A stretch of DNA of 64,000 nucleotides from Thiomonas sp. FB-6. GTDB taxonomy: Bacteria > Pseudomonadota > Gammaproteobacteria > Burkholderiales > Burkholderiaceae_C. The stretch is taken from the NCBI RefSeq assembly GCF_000377645.1, contig NZ_KB898471.1:567084-631083 (forward strand). Direction: 5' to 3'. Of this stretch, positions 50,271 through 60,314 are shown piece after piece (the first letter of the stretch is position 1; the number at the start of each line of letters is the position of its first letter). The notes below the pieces were generated by a model. It ran no database searches. It was not told where the DNA came from and saw only the letters and a program-made list of their open reading frames with translations. Made by a program: the position numbers and the translations under genes.

Positions 50271-51446
50271 CCCCTGAACTGCGATCTGTTTTGCCATGTC
50301 GTGGACAATTTCGGCGACATCGGCGTGGCCTGGCGCCTGGCGAGGCAGCTGGCGCACGAGCACGGCTGTGTCGTCCGGTTGTTCGTCGACGATTTGAACA
50401 CTTTCGCGGCCATCTGCCCGCAGATCCAGCCGCGCATGGGCCAGCAGACCATCGACTCGGTGAGCATTCTGCCGTGGTCACGCCAGCAGCAGCTCGACCC
50501 CGCGGACGTGGTGGTCGAATTGTTCGGCTGCCACCTGCTGCCGGGCTTCGTCGAACGCATCCAGCGCCTGGGCTCGCGCCGGGTGCGCTGGGTGAACCTG
50601 GAACACCTCAGCGCCGAGGCCTGGGTGGAGGGCGCGCACCTGCGCCCCTCGCCGCAGCCCGGGGGCATCGACAAGCTGTTTTTCTTCCCCGGATTCGGCG
50701 CCGGCACCGGCGGACTGTTGCGCGAGCGCGACTTGCTGGCGCGCCGTGCCTCCTGGGAACGCCTGCCCAGCGCGCGGCGCATCGCGCTGCGCTCGCTGGG
50801 CCTGCCGCCGCCGCCGGAACACGCACTGACCGTGCTGCTGTTCAGCTACGCGCGCGCCGGCGTGGCGGGCTGGCTGCAGGCCATGGCCTCGGCCAGCCGG
50901 CCCACCACCCTGTGGATCTGCCCCGGCCCCATGCGCGCCGAGGTGGACGCCTGGCTGCATATGCAGCTGGGCACGGGCCAGAGCACCGTGCGCGGCAGCC
51001 TCACGCTATGCGCCCTGCCCTTCGTCGCGCAGGAGCGCTTCGACGAGCTGCTGTGGTCGGCCGACGTGTGCATCGTGCGCGGCGAGGATTCCTTCGTGCG
51101 CGCCCAGTGGGCGGCGCGCCCCATGGTCTGGCACGCCTATCCGCAGCAGGACCAGGCGCACCTGGAGAAGATCGACGCCTTCCTGCGCCGCTACCTGCGC
51201 GACGCGGATCCGCGGGTGCGCGACGCGGTCACCGCGATGTCCGAGGCCTGGAACGACGGCGGGGAACTGGTGCCGTCCTGGCAGGCCTTCTGCGCGGCGC
51301 TGCCGGACATCCGCGCCCATGCACGTTCCTGGTGCGAAGGCCTGGCCGCGCAGCCCGACCTGGCGCGCCAACTGCTGCAGGCGCTGGGCGTGGCGGTGGC
51401 GCAGGACGCGCCGGCCGGATCCGACCCTCGGGCGCAGCCGGTCTGA
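50262..51446 (+). CDS. earP: EF-P arginine rhamnosyltransferase EarP
   Basis: EarP adds rhamnose from dTDP-rhamnose to Arg32 of EF-P. The 394-residue GT-B-type enzyme has NFGDIGVAWRLARQLAHE near the N-terminus, with the catalytic Asp. WVNLEHLSAEAWVEGAH and GEDSFVRAQWAARPMVWHAY form the nucleotide-sugar site. It is followed by efp, the usual partner. The start codon overlaps that of the divergent glycosylase gene. Confidence 0.94.
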   Translation: MNHPLNCDLFCHVVDNFGDIGVAWRLARQLAHEHGCVVRLFVDDLNTFAAICPQIQPRMGQQTIDSVSILPWSRQQQLDPADVVVELFGCHLLPGFVERIQRLGSRRVRWVNLEHLSAEAWVEGAHLRPSPQPGGIDKLFFFPGFGAGTGGLLRERDLLARRASWERLPSARRIALRSLGLPPPPEHALTVLLFSYARAGVAGWLQAMASASRPTTLWICPGPMRAEVDAWLHMQLGTGQSTVRGSLTLCALPFVAQERFDELLWSADVCIVRGEDSFVRAQWAARPMVWHAYPQQDQAHLEKIDAFLRRYLRDADPRVRDAVTAMSEAWNDGGELVPSWQAFCAALPDIRAHARSWCEGLAAQPDLARQLLQALGVAVAQDAPAGSDPRAQPV

Positions 51447-51502
51447 GCCGGCGCCGCGCACGGGGCGACCCGGGGCCGTGCGCGATGCGAAGCCCGGCGG
51501 CC

Positions 51503-51511
51503 TGTTAAAAT
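51503..51511 (+). promoter_or_regulatory. extended -10 promoter for efp
   Basis: TGTTAAAAT gives an extended -10 element (TG, one base, TAAAAT at 51506-51511) in the earP-efp gap. Transcription would start near 51518, about 30 nt before the efp ATG at 51548. No clear -35 is seen, which an extended -10 can tolerate. Confidence 0.5.
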
Positions 51512-51547
51512 CAGCGATTGACTTTTCCCGGAACTTATTCAAAGTCT

Positions 51548-52102
51548 ATGAAACTCGCTCAAGAAATCCGTGCCGGCAATGTGATCATGGTCGGCAAGGA
51601 TCCCATGGTCGTGCAGAAGACCGAGTACAGCCGCGGCGGGCGCAATGCCGCCACGGTCAAGATGAAGCTCAAGAACCTGCTGACCAGCGGGGGCACCGAG
51701 CTCGTGTACAAGGCCGACGACAAGCTCGATCCGATCGTGCTCGAGCGCAAGGAGTGCACCTACTCCTACTTCGCCGACCCCATGTACGTGTTCATGGACA
51801 CCGAGTACAACCAGTACGAGGTCGAGAAGGACAACCTGGGCGACGCGCTGCTGTACCTCGAGGACGGCATGCCGGTGGAAGTCGTGTTCTACGACGGCAA
51901 GGCGATTTCCCTGGAAATGCCCACCACCGTGGTGCGCGAAGTCATCTACACCGAGCCCGCCGTGAAGGGCGATACCTCCGGCAAGGTGCTCAAGCCTGCC
52001 AAGATCTCCACCGGCGCGGAAATCCCCGTGCCCATCTTCGTGGCCATCGGCGACAAGATCGAGATCGACACCCGCACCGGCGAGTACAAGGGCCGCGTGT
52101 AA
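51548..52102 (+). CDS. efp: translation elongation factor P
   Basis: EF-P rescues ribosomes stalled at proline runs. The 184-residue protein has the three OB-like domains of the family. R32 in [17 protein letters not shown] is the loop tip residue, which marks the EarP-modified class rather than the lysyl-modified one. The ATG at 51548 gives the usual start [13 protein letters not shown]. It follows earP. Confidence 0.97.
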   Translation: MKLAQEIRAGNVIMVGKDPMVVQKTEYSRGGRNAATVKMKLKNLLTSGGTELVYKADDKLDPIVLERKECTYSYFADPMYVFMDTEYNQYEVEKDNLGDALLYLEDGMPVEVVFYDGKAISLEMPTTVVREVIYTEPAVKGDTSGKVLKPAKISTGAEIPVPIFVAIGDKIEIDTRTGEYKGRV

Positions 52103-52138
52103 GGCTTGACGGTCCCGGCGCCGCCGGGGCCCCAGGGT

Positions 52139-52684
52139 TCAGTAGGGATCGCCGGGAATCGGGCGCACGCGGCGCGAGCCGCCGGCGCGCCGGTTCGCGC
52201 GCACTTCCGGCTCGGTGCTGATGCCCAGTTCGTCGGCGCGCACGGTGAGTGCGCGCAAGGCGCGGTCCAGCGCCAGCACGAGCTCGTCGTCGATCGCCTC
52301 CAGCAGCCGCGCGTTGAGCCGGGCGATCTGCGGAAACACTTCCTCGAACAAGGCCCGCCCGCTCGGAGTCAGCGACACCGTGGCGCGCCGCGCGTCGTCG
52401 GCGGTCACCGCGCGCTGCGCGAGTCCCTTGGCCACCAGGCTGGAGATCGCGCGCGAGGTGCGCGGGCGATCCAGGTGCGAGCGCTCGGCCAGTTCCGAGG
52501 GCGATGAGCGGCCGACCGCCGCCAGCACGGCGAGCAGGCGCCATTCCCGGCGCGAAATGCCCCATTTGCCCTCCATCAGGCGGGTGACCGGGGACGTCGC
52601 CGATGCATACAGCCGGAACAGGCGGTAGTTCAGCAGATCATCCAGGTTCTCGGGATTTCGCAGTCGGCGGATCTCGGGGGACAT
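52139..52684 (-). CDS. MarR-family transcription regulator
   Basis: The 181-residue regulator has the winged helix ISRREWRLLAVLAAVGRSSP then SELAERSHLDRPRTSRAISS and the wing DDARRATVSLTPSG. It is convergent with efp and divergent from the amino-acid ABC operon, with 215 bp between the starts. It may control that operon. The ligand is unknown; MarR proteins often sense aromatic acids, which would fit the hpd gene downstream. Confidence 0.87.
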   Translation of the reverse strand: MSPEIRRLRNPENLDDLLNYRLFRLYASATSPVTRLMEGKWGISRREWRLLAVLAAVGRSSPSELAERSHLDRPRTSRAISSLVAKGLAQRAVTADDARRATVSLTPSGRALFEEVFPQIARLNARLLEAIDDELVLALDRALRALTVRADELGISTEPEVRANRRAGGSRRVRPIPGDPY

Positions 52685-52899
52685 GGCGTGCACGGGTACT
52701 GGCCCCCGCGGCGGCGGCGGCTACGGCCCTATTTCATCACGACTGCACACCACCGTGGTACCCACCCGGTCTCGTTTCGGGCAGACCCTGATGCATTTCC
52801 GGGATTGATTCGAACAACGCATGGGTCCTCCCTAGAATCGTCCGACAGGAGCCGGCGCGCGACGCGGCACGGCTCCACACCAGAACCCAGGAGGAGACC

Positions 52900-53730
52900 A
52901 TGAACAACCCCGGAACACTTCGCGCCGCGCTGGCGGCCTCGCTGCTGGCGCTGGGCGCCTGGCATGCGGGCAACGCCGCCGCCGCCCGGCCGATCATCGC
53001 CGGCACCCTGACCAACGGGCCGCCGATGGTCGCCTACGCCGACGACGGCAAGACCCTGCAGGGGGTCATCGTCGATCTGGCCGCCGCGATGAGCAAGCAC
53101 CTGCCGGCGCCCATCGAGTTCAAGCCCGAGGCCTTCCCGAACCTGTTTCCGGCGATGAAGTCGCACCAGATCGACGTGGCCTTCACCATCATGAACGACA
53201 CCGCGCAGCGCGAGAAGCTGGTGGATTTCGTCGACTTCTTCAACCTCGGCACCAAGCTGCTGGTGCGCAAGGGCAACCCCGACAAGGTGTCCGACCTGCA
53301 CAGCCTGTGCGGCAAGGCGGTGTCGACCGTGCAGGGTTCGACCCAGATCCAGCTGGCCCAGCAGGCCGACGCCTGGTGCGTCGCCCACGGCAAACCGGCG
53401 GTGACCAACATGCAGTACGCGCAACCGTCCGACGCGCGCATGCAGGTGCAGATCGGCCGCGTGGCCGCCTTCCTGGGCAACTCCCCGGTCATGGTCTACC
53501 TGGCCAAGACCGCCGATGGCGGCAAGCTGTTCGACGTGGCCGGCCCCGAATACCAGCCGGTTCCGCTGGGCATCGCGGTGCCCAAGGACCAGCCCCAGCT
53601 GCGTGACGCGCTGCAAAAGGCGCTGCAGGCGACCATCGACGACGGCAGCTACCTGAAGGTGCTGAGCAAGTACGGCGTGCAGGGGGGCGCGGTGAAATCG
53701 GCCACGGTCAACGCCGGCGCGAAGATCTGA
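52900..53730 (+). CDS. polar amino-acid ABC transporter, substrate-binding protein
   Basis: The 276-residue periplasmic protein has a signal peptide (residues about 1-28, ending AGNAAAA) and a type II binding fold with LQGVIVDLAAAMSKHL and QIDVAFTIMNDTAQREKLVDF. GGAGGAG lies just before the ATG. It is the first gene of a transporter operon that also contains a permease, an ATPase and a sulfatase-type hydrolase. The ligand is unknown. Confidence 0.88.
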   Translation: MNNPGTLRAALAASLLALGAWHAGNAAAARPIIAGTLTNGPPMVAYADDGKTLQGVIVDLAAAMSKHLPAPIEFKPEAFPNLFPAMKSHQIDVAFTIMNDTAQREKLVDFVDFFNLGTKLLVRKGNPDKVSDLHSLCGKAVSTVQGSTQIQLAQQADAWCVAHGKPAVTNMQYAQPSDARMQVQIGRVAAFLGNSPVMVYLAKTADGGKLFDVAGPEYQPVPLGIAVPKDQPQLRDALQKALQATIDDGSYLKVLSKYGVQGGAVKSATVNAGAKI

Positions 53731-53779
53731 GCCCGATGATCCCCGGAGGCCACGGCGCGCCCGCGCGCCGCGCAAACTG

Positions 53780-54607
53780 ATGGAAACCGTCGATCTCGCC
53801 CGCATGCGGGTGGTGCCCCTGCGCCGCCCCGGCCTTTGGACCGCCAGCACCGTCGCCGCCGTGGCCTTCGTGCTGCTGGCGGTGTCGGTCTGGCGCAACC
53901 CCAACATCGACCACGCCGCGATCGCGCAGTACCAGTTCGCACCGGCCATCCTGGCCGGGTTGCGCACGACGCTGCTGATCGCGCTGGCCTCCGAGCTGGT
54001 CGGGCTGGTGCTCGGCACCCTGCTGGCGGTGGGGCTGCTGTCGGACAGCTGGGTGCTGCGCATGGGCAGCCGGCTGTACGTGTGGCTGCTGCGCGGCACC
54101 CCGCTGCTGGTGCAGATCATCGTCTGGGGCAACCTGGCGCTGCTGTTCCCGCATCTGGGGCCTTTTTCCACCAATGCGGTGCTCACGCCCCTGGTCGCCT
54201 CCATCGTCGCGCTGGGCCTGAACGAAGGCGCCTACATGGCCGAGGCGGTGCGCGCCGGGCTGCTGTCGGTGGACCGTGGGCAGTACGAAGCCTCGACCGC
54301 GCTGGGCATGGGCCGCGGCCTGGCGCTGCGGCGCATCATCCTGCCGCAGGCGCTGCGGGTCATCGTGCCGCCGGCGGGCAACCAGTTCATCTCCCTGCTC
54401 AAGGCCACCTCGCTGGTGTCGGTGATTGCCGGCGGTGACCTGCTGACCGCGGCGGAGAACATCTCCTCGGCCAACCTGCACACCCTCGAACTGATGCTGG
54501 TGGCCACCTTCTGGTACCTGCTGGTCACCACCGTGGCCAGCGCGGGCCAGCACCTGCTGGAGCGCCGGCTCGGCCGCGCCCACCGGAGCCTGCATGAAGC
54601 CGCATGA
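53780..54607 (+). CDS. polar amino-acid ABC transporter, permease
   Basis: The 275-residue HisMQ-type permease has an N-terminal cytoplasmic stretch, about five helices and the motif [20 protein letters not shown] then [16 protein letters not shown], the coupling region typical of amino-acid uptake systems. It starts 49 bp after the binding-protein gene and overlaps the ATPase gene by 14 bp. Confidence 0.9.
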   Translation: METVDLARMRVVPLRRPGLWTASTVAAVAFVLLAVSVWRNPNIDHAAIAQYQFAPAILAGLRTTLLIALASELVGLVLGTLLAVGLLSDSWVLRMGSRLYVWLLRGTPLLVQIIVWGNLALLFPHLGPFSTNAVLTPLVASIVALGLNEGAYMAEAVRAGLLSVDRGQYEASTALGMGRGLALRRIILPQALRVIVPPAGNQFISLLKATSLVSVIAGGDLLTAAENISSANLHTLELMLVATFWYLLVTTVASAGQHLLERRLGRAHRSLHEAA

Positions 54608-55412
54608 GTCCGCCGCGTCGCGCCCGATGGTGCAGGCGCAGGGAGTCCACAAGCGCTACGGGCATCTGGAAGTGCTCAAGGGCATCGACCTCGAGGTGGC
54701 CGCCGGCGAGGTGGTGTGCCTGATCGGACCCTCGGGCTCGGGCAAGAGCACCTTCCTGCGCTGCATCAACCACCTGGAAACCATCCAGGCCGGCGCCATC
54801 CGCGTGGACGGGGCGCTGATCGGCTGCCGCGCGCACAACGGGCGCCTGTACGAGCTGCCCGAAAGCGAGGTCTGCCGCCAGCGAGCCGACATCGGCATGG
54901 TGTTCCAGCGCTTCAACCTGTTCCCGCACATGACGGCGCTGCAGAACATCGTCGAGGCGCCGATGCGCGTGCGCGGGCAGACGGCCGCGCAGGCACGCGC
55001 GCGCGCGCTGGAACTGCTGGAGCGCGTGGGGCTGTCGGCCAAGGCGCATGCCTATCCGGGCCAGCTCTCGGGCGGGCAGCAGCAGCGCATCGCCATCGCG
55101 CGCGCGCTGGCCATGCAGCCCAAGCTGATGCTGTTCGACGAGCCTACCTCGGCACTGGACCCGGAACTGGTCGACGAAGTGCTGGCCGTGATGCGCCAGC
55201 TGGCCGGCGAAGGCATGACCATGATCGTGGTCACGCACGAGATCGGCTTCGCGCGCGACGTCGGCCACCGCGTGGCCTTCATGGACGGCGGCGTGATCGT
55301 CGAGCAGGGCCCGCCGCAGGACATCCTGGTGCAGCCGCGGCACGAGCGCACCCGTACTTTCCTGGCGCGGGTCATCGGGGCGCGCCAGGAGCAGGAATCC
55401 GGCGGAGCCTAG
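54594..55412 (+). CDS. polar amino-acid ABC transporter, ATP-binding protein
   Basis: The 272-residue ATPase has Walker [10 protein letters not shown], the Q-loop in [18 protein letters not shown], signature [17 protein letters not shown], Walker [17 protein letters not shown] and the switch VTHEIGFA. It belongs to the GlnQ/HisP group. It overlaps the permease gene and is 57 bp before the sulfatase gene. Confidence 0.93.
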   Translation: MKPHESAASRPMVQAQGVHKRYGHLEVLKGIDLEVAAGEVVCLIGPSGSGKSTFLRCINHLETIQAGAIRVDGALIGCRAHNGRLYELPESEVCRQRADIGMVFQRFNLFPHMTALQNIVEAPMRVRGQTAAQARARALELLERVGLSAKAHAYPGQLSGGQQQRIAIARALAMQPKLMLFDEPTSALDPELVDEVLAVMRQLAGEGMTMIVVTHEIGFARDVGHRVAFMDGGVIVEQGPPQDILVQPRHERTRTFLARVIGARQEQESGGA

Positions 55413-55469
55413 CCCGATCGCGCCGAGGCGCGACGCGCGCATCCCCAGAACCCCAAACGGAGCCCGATC

Positions 55470-57035
55470 GTGGTCCGCAACGTACTGTTCATCATGGCCG
55501 ACCAGCTGCGCCGGGACCACCTGGCCTGCTACGGACACCCCTACATCCGCACCCCGAACATCGATGCGCTGGCACGCCGCGGCGTGCGCTTCGACCAGGC
55601 CTACGTCAACTCCGGCGTCTGCGGGCCCTCTCGCATGAGCTACTACACGGGGCGCTACGCCGCCAGCCACGGCGCCACGTGGAACCGCGTGCCCTTGTCG
55701 GTGGGCGAGCTCACGCTGGGCGAATACCTGCGCGACGCCGGCATGGAGCTGGCGCTGGCCGGCAAGACCCACGTGATGCCCGACCACGACGGCCTGCGGC
55801 GCCTGCACCTGGACGGGCAGAGCGAACTCGGCCACCTGCTCGAGCGCGGCGGCTTCAGCGAACTCGACCGCTACGACGGGCACCACACCCCCGGCGACGA
55901 GTCGGGCTACCCCGCCTTCCTTCGCGCGCACGGCTACGACAGCGCCGACCCGTGGACCGACTTCGTCATCTCCGGACTCGACGCGCAGGGGCGGGTGTGC
56001 TCGGGCTGGCACATGCGCAACGTGCACCTGCCGGCGCGGGTGCGCGAGGAGCATTCCGAGACCGCGTACATGACCGACCAGGCCATGCGCTTCATCGGGG
56101 ACATGGCCGAGCGCCCCTGGGTGCTGCACCTGAGCTACGTCAAGCCGCACTGGCCCTACATGGCGCCGGCGCCCTACCACGCCGCATACACGGCCGACCA
56201 GTGCCTGCCGGTGCTGCGCACGCAGCAGGAACTGCGCGGCGCCCACCCGGTCGTCGAGGCCTACCGCGCCAGCGAGGAAAGCCGCAGCTTCTCGCTGGAC
56301 GAATGCGTGCGCGTGGTGCGCCCGGCCTACCAGGGCCTGATCGAGCAGCTGGACACCCACCTGGGGCGCCTGTTCGAACACATGGACCGCCTGGGCGTGC
56401 TGCGCGACACGCTGGTGATCCTGTGTTCCGACCACGGCGACTTCCTCGGCGACCACTGGCTGGGCGAGAAGGAACTGTTCTACGACATGATCCAGCGCGT
56501 GCCGCTGATCGTGGTCGACCCCTCGGCCGAGGCCGACGTCAGCCGCGGGCGCGTGGAACAGCGCATGGTGGAGAGCGTGGACGTGGTGCCCACCATCCTG
56601 CGCGCGCTGGGCCTGGCCGTTCCCCAGCATCGCATCGAGGGCCGCTGCCTGCAGGATCTGCTGTTCGACGCGGGCGGGCAGGCGCCGGCGTGGCGCGACG
56701 CGGTGTTCTCCGAGCTCGACTACAGTTTCAAGGACGCTCGACGCCTGCTGGGCAAGAACCCGCAAAACGCCAAGGGTTTCTCCTGCCGGAACGGGCGCTG
56801 GCGCTACGTGTACTGGCTCGACGAGCCGGAACAGCTGTACGACCTGCAGGAAGACCCGCAGGAAATGTTCGACCTGGGGCGCGACGCCTCGACCGCGGCG
56901 GTGCGCGAAGCCATGCGCAGCCGCCTGCTCGACTGGCTGGCGCGGCGCAAGCGGCGCACCACCATCAGCGACGACATGGTCGAGCGCGGCACGGCGGCGC
57001 ACAAGCGGGCGGGAGTGTTTTTCGGACAGTGGTAA
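55470..57035 (+). CDS. sulfatase-superfamily hydrolase (sulfatase or phosphonate monoester hydrolase)
   Basis: The 521-residue alkaline-phosphatase-fold enzyme begins MVRNVLFIMADQLRRDHLAC (metal-binding D11). It has the formylglycine motif CGPSR with C51, and the later metal site SDHGDFLGDHWLGEKELFYD. The C-x-P-S-R form implies maturation to formylglycine. No signal peptide is seen, so it is probably cytoplasmic. Substrates in the family include sulfate esters and phosphonate monoesters. Its place after an amino-acid transporter suggests a small imported ester. The start is GTG 55470, with GGAG upstream. Confidence 0.85.
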   Translation: MVRNVLFIMADQLRRDHLACYGHPYIRTPNIDALARRGVRFDQAYVNSGVCGPSRMSYYTGRYAASHGATWNRVPLSVGELTLGEYLRDAGMELALAGKTHVMPDHDGLRRLHLDGQSELGHLLERGGFSELDRYDGHHTPGDESGYPAFLRAHGYDSADPWTDFVISGLDAQGRVCSGWHMRNVHLPARVREEHSETAYMTDQAMRFIGDMAERPWVLHLSYVKPHWPYMAPAPYHAAYTADQCLPVLRTQQELRGAHPVVEAYRASEESRSFSLDECVRVVRPAYQGLIEQLDTHLGRLFEHMDRLGVLRDTLVILCSDHGDFLGDHWLGEKELFYDMIQRVPLIVVDPSAEADVSRGRVEQRMVESVDVVPTILRALGLAVPQHRIEGRCLQDLLFDAGGQAPAWRDAVFSELDYSFKDARRLLGKNPQNAKGFSCRNGRWRYVYWLDEPEQLYDLQEDPQEMFDLGRDASTAAVREAMRSRLLDWLARRKRRTTISDDMVERGTAAHKRAGVFFGQW

Positions 57036-57234
57036 TCTCGCCTCTGGACGTATCACACATTCATGAGCATTCAGGCCTTGATCGTCGGAATCCACCTGGC
57101 GCGCAGCGTGCGCGGCAGGCCGGGCGCGCCCCCTCGGGCCGCGCGCTGATTCCCCGCGGCGCGCGGTCGCGCGCCGGGGTAGCACGCCGCGCGTGCGCGT
57201 GCATGATCTTCTTGAGCTTTCGCAGGAGCCTGCA

Positions 57235-58317
57235 ATGCCTGACCTGTTCGACAATCCCATGGGATTGTGCGGATTCGAGTTCGTCGAATTCGCCTCCCCC
57301 ACCCCCGGCGTCCTCGAGCCCCTGTTCCAGAACATGGGTTTCTCACGCGTGGCCCGCCACCGCAGCAAGGACGTGGAGCTGTGGCGCCAGGGCGACATCA
57401 ACTTCATCATCAACCGCGAGCCGCGCAGCCAGGCGGCCTATTTCGCCGCCGAGCACGGCCCCAGCGCCTGCGGCCTGGCTTTTCGCGTGCGCGACGCGCA
57501 CAAGGCCTACGCGCGCGCGCTGGACCTCGGCGCGCAGCCCATGGAGATCCCCACGGGCCCGATGGAACTGCGCCTGCCGGCGATCAAGGGCATCGGCGGC
57601 GCGCCGCTGTACCTGATCGACCGCTTCGAGGACGGCAAGAGCATCTACGACATCGACTTCGAATGGGTCGACGGCTGCGAGCGCCACCCGCGCGGCGTCG
57701 GGCTGAAGTTCATCGACCACCTCACCCACAACGTCTACCGCGGTCGCATGGCCTTCTGGGCCGGTTTCTACGAGAAGATCTTCAATTTCCGCGAAATCCG
57801 CTATTTCGACATCAAGGGCGAATACACCGGGCTGACCAGCCGCGCCATGTCGGCTCCGGACGGGCGCATCCGCATTCCCCTGAACGAGGAAGCGGGGGGC
57901 AACGGGCAGATCGAGGAATTCCTCATGCAGTTCAACGGCGAGGGCATCCAGCACGTGGCGCTGCTCACCGACGACCTGATGGCCACCGTCGACGCGCTGC
58001 GCGCCGGCGGCGTGCCGCTGATGACCGCGCCCAACGAGGTGTACTACGAGATGCTGGAGGAGCGCCTGCCCGGGCACGGCGAGCCGGTGGGCGAGCTGCG
58101 CGCACGCGGCATCCTGCTCGACGGCTCCACCGCCGGCGGGGACAAGCGCCTGCTGCTGCAGATCTTCTCGCAGACCCTGCTCGGCCCGGTGTTCTTCGAG
58201 TTCATCCAGCGCAAGGCCGACGAGGGTTTCGGCGAAGGCAACTTCAAGGCCTTGTTCGAGTCCATCGAACGCGACCAGGTCCGCCGCGGCGTGCTGGGCG
58301 CAGCCAAGGCCGGCTGA
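57235..58317 (+). CDS. hpd: 4-hydroxyphenylpyruvate dioxygenase
   Basis: This Fe(II) dioxygenase converts 4-hydroxyphenylpyruvate to homogentisate in tyrosine breakdown. The 360 residues have the two-domain VOC fold. The iron ligands are H162 (IDHLTHNV), H240 (GIQHVALLT) and E322 (VFFEFIQRK), in the expected spacing. AGGAG lies 8 nt before the ATG at 57235. The 199-bp gap before it is very GC-rich and holds no gene I can support. Confidence 0.95.
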   Translation: MPDLFDNPMGLCGFEFVEFASPTPGVLEPLFQNMGFSRVARHRSKDVELWRQGDINFIINREPRSQAAYFAAEHGPSACGLAFRVRDAHKAYARALDLGAQPMEIPTGPMELRLPAIKGIGGAPLYLIDRFEDGKSIYDIDFEWVDGCERHPRGVGLKFIDHLTHNVYRGRMAFWAGFYEKIFNFREIRYFDIKGEYTGLTSRAMSAPDGRIRIPLNEEAGGNGQIEEFLMQFNGEGIQHVALLTDDLMATVDALRAGGVPLMTAPNEVYYEMLEERLPGHGEPVGELRARGILLDGSTAGGDKRLLLQIFSQTLLGPVFFEFIQRKADEGFGEGNFKALFESIERDQVRRGVLGAAKAG

Positions 58318-58350
58318 GGCCGGCGCCCCGCCGTCGCCGGGCCCCGCCGT

Positions 58351-58665
58351 TCAGCGGGGTTCGGCGCGGGCGGCGCCGCAGTTCCAGCATTGGGCGAACT
58401 GCGGGCCATGGCGCTCGCCGCAGGATTCGCAGCGCCACCACGCCCCCCGCACGGGGCGCTGCAACTCGGCCAGCAACTGGCGGGCGCGCTCCAGGTCGCT
58501 GTCGTCGAGCACCCAGACCGTAGGTTCGGCCTCGCTGGGCGGAATCTCGCCGGCGATGCTGGACAGGTAGCGCGAGAACACCCGGGCCTCGATGCCCGCG
58601 GCGCTCAGCGCATCCGCCCACAGGGTGGCGATCACCAGGTTCGGGGCGGATTCGACGCGGCGCAT
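58351..58665 (-). CDS. DUF2007 protein with a zinc ribbon
   Basis: The 104-residue protein has a DUF2007 domain (about residues 9-70, SAAGIEARVFSRYLSSIAGE then TVWVLDDSDLERARQLL) and a C-terminal zinc ribbon (CESCG and CWNCG). DUF2007 is related to the PII-like fold and may sense a small ligand. No partner is evident. It is convergent with hpd. Confidence 0.8.
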   Translation of the reverse strand: MRRVESAPNLVIATLWADALSAAGIEARVFSRYLSSIAGEIPPSEAEPTVWVLDDSDLERARQLLAELQRPVRGAWWRCESCGERHGPQFAQCWNCGAARAEPR

Positions 58666-58738
58666 GCAGCGAGCATAGCTCCACGCCGTGCCCGGCCCGC
58701 GCGCGGCCGCCTGATGCCCGCGCACGGCTGCCCTTGCC

Positions 58739-60145
58739 TCATGTGCCGCCACCCGCCACCGGCGGCGCCCGGCGCAGGCGCTCGCGCAGCAGGTAGGCCA
58801 GCCACAGCACCAGCAGCCACACCGGAATGGCCCACACCGATGCGCGCGTGGTTTCGGACGCGAACAGCACCCCCGCCACGAGCACGATGAAGCCCAGGCA
58901 GGCGTAGTTGCTCCAGGGGCTGAACAGGGCCGGAAAGCCGGTGCGCACGCGCTGCTCGCGCATGGCGCGGCGGAAGTACAGATGGGTGAGCACGATCACC
59001 GCCCACAGCAACAGCAGCGCCGCGGTCACCAGGGACATCAGCACCTCGATCACGCGCTGGGGAATCAGGTAGTTCATCAGCACGCAGCCCGCGGTGGCGA
59101 GGGTCATGATGCCCAGCGCGCGCACCGGCACGCCGCGGCGGTCGGCCACGCCCAGCCAGCCGGGGGCATGGCCCTGGCGGGCCATGCCGTAGAGCAGCCG
59201 GCTGGTCGAATAGACGATGCCGTTGTACACCGACAGCGCGGCACTGAGGATCACCAGGTTCAGCAGGTTGGCGGCGAGCCGGTCGCCGAGCACCGAGAAG
59301 ATCAGCGCGAAGGGGCTGCTGCTGTACGTTCCGCCGCCTTCCTGGAGGTGGCGCAGCAGGCCCTGCCAGGGGTACAGCGACAGCAGCACCACGCTGGAGG
59401 CGACGTAGAACAGCAGCACGCGATAGACGATCTGGTTGATGGCCTTGGGAATCACCCTGGAGGGGTCGTGGGTCTCGGCCGCGGCGAAGCCGATGATCTC
59501 GATGCCCCCGAAGGCGAAGGCGACCAGGCCCAGGGACATGAGCAGGCCCGACCAGCCGTGCGGCAGGAAGCCGCCCTGCGACCAGAGGTTGGACAGGCCC
59601 ACGCCCGGGCTTTCGCGGTGCGCCAGCAGCAGCCAGGCGCCGAAGCCGATCATGGCCAGCACCGCGAGCACCTTGAACAGGGCGAACCAGAACTCCGACT
59701 CGCCGTAGGCGCGCACGCTCGTCAGGTTCAGCGCGGTGATCGCCAGCAGGCCCAGCGCCGCGGTGAGCCAGCCGGGAACCCAGGGCCACCAGAACTGCAC
59801 GAACTTGCCGGCGGCGCTGAGCTCGACCATGGCCACCAGCACGTACAGCACCACGGTGTTCCAGCCGGAGAAATAGCCGGCGAAACGCCCCCAGTAGCGG
59901 TCGGCGAAATAGCTGAAGGAACTGGAAACCGGGGTCTCGACCAGCATTTCCCCGAGGAATCGCATGATCAGGAACACCATGGCCCCGGCCAGGGCGTAGG
60001 CCAGCAGCATCGAGGGACCGGCGCGTTCGAGCACCCCCGCGGAGCCGAGGAACAGGCCGGTGCCGATGGAGCCGCCCAGTGCGATGAGCTGGATGTGGCG
60101 GTTGCGCAGTCGCTGCTGCAGGCCGTGGATTCCGGTGGGGTCCAT
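58739..60145 (-). CDS. amino-acid permease (APC superfamily, AAT family)
   Basis: The 468-residue protein has about 12 helices. It starts with IQLIALGGSIGTGLFLGSAG, the consensus amphipathic region of the AAT family (AroP, PheP, ProY). FGGIEIIGFAAAETHDPSRV lies in the middle. GAGG lies upstream of the ATG at 60145. The substrate is an amino acid but cannot be told from sequence. An aromatic one would fit hpd. Confidence 0.88.
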   Translation of the reverse strand: MDPTGIHGLQQRLRNRHIQLIALGGSIGTGLFLGSAGVLERAGPSMLLAYALAGAMVFLIMRFLGEMLVETPVSSSFSYFADRYWGRFAGYFSGWNTVVLYVLVAMVELSAAGKFVQFWWPWVPGWLTAALGLLAITALNLTSVRAYGESEFWFALFKVLAVLAMIGFGAWLLLAHRESPGVGLSNLWSQGGFLPHGWSGLLMSLGLVAFAFGGIEIIGFAAAETHDPSRVIPKAINQIVYRVLLFYVASSVVLLSLYPWQGLLRHLQEGGGTYSSSPFALIFSVLGDRLAANLLNLVILSAALSVYNGIVYSTSRLLYGMARQGHAPGWLGVADRRGVPVRALGIMTLATAGCVLMNYLIPQRVIEVLMSLVTAALLLLWAVIVLTHLYFRRAMREQRVRTGFPALFSPWSNYACLGFIVLVAGVLFASETTRASVWAIPVWLLVLWLAYLLRERLRRAPPVAGGGT

Positions 60146-60314
60146 GAGGGAGCCTCGCGGCCGGGCCATCCCGGCACTGGCGGACGATTATGGGTGGGCC
60201 GCTGCCTTTTCGCGGGCGCCGGCGCGGATTCCCGGAATAACCTGAATAGCCCCCTGCGCAGTGTGGGCGAGTGGCTCCCGCCGTGCACCGCTCGGGCCGG
60301 CGCCACCCACGGCC

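Noticed and set aside
52805-52838. TTGATT and TAGAAT as a promoter for the amino-acid ABC operon
   Set aside because: The spacing is 22 bp, too long for a sigma-70 promoter. The TAGAAT alone is not enough to call.
57036-57234. A small gene or RNA between the sulfatase gene and hpd
   Set aside because: The stretch is extremely GC-rich with several weak hairpins and no convincing start, ribosome site or conserved RNA feature.
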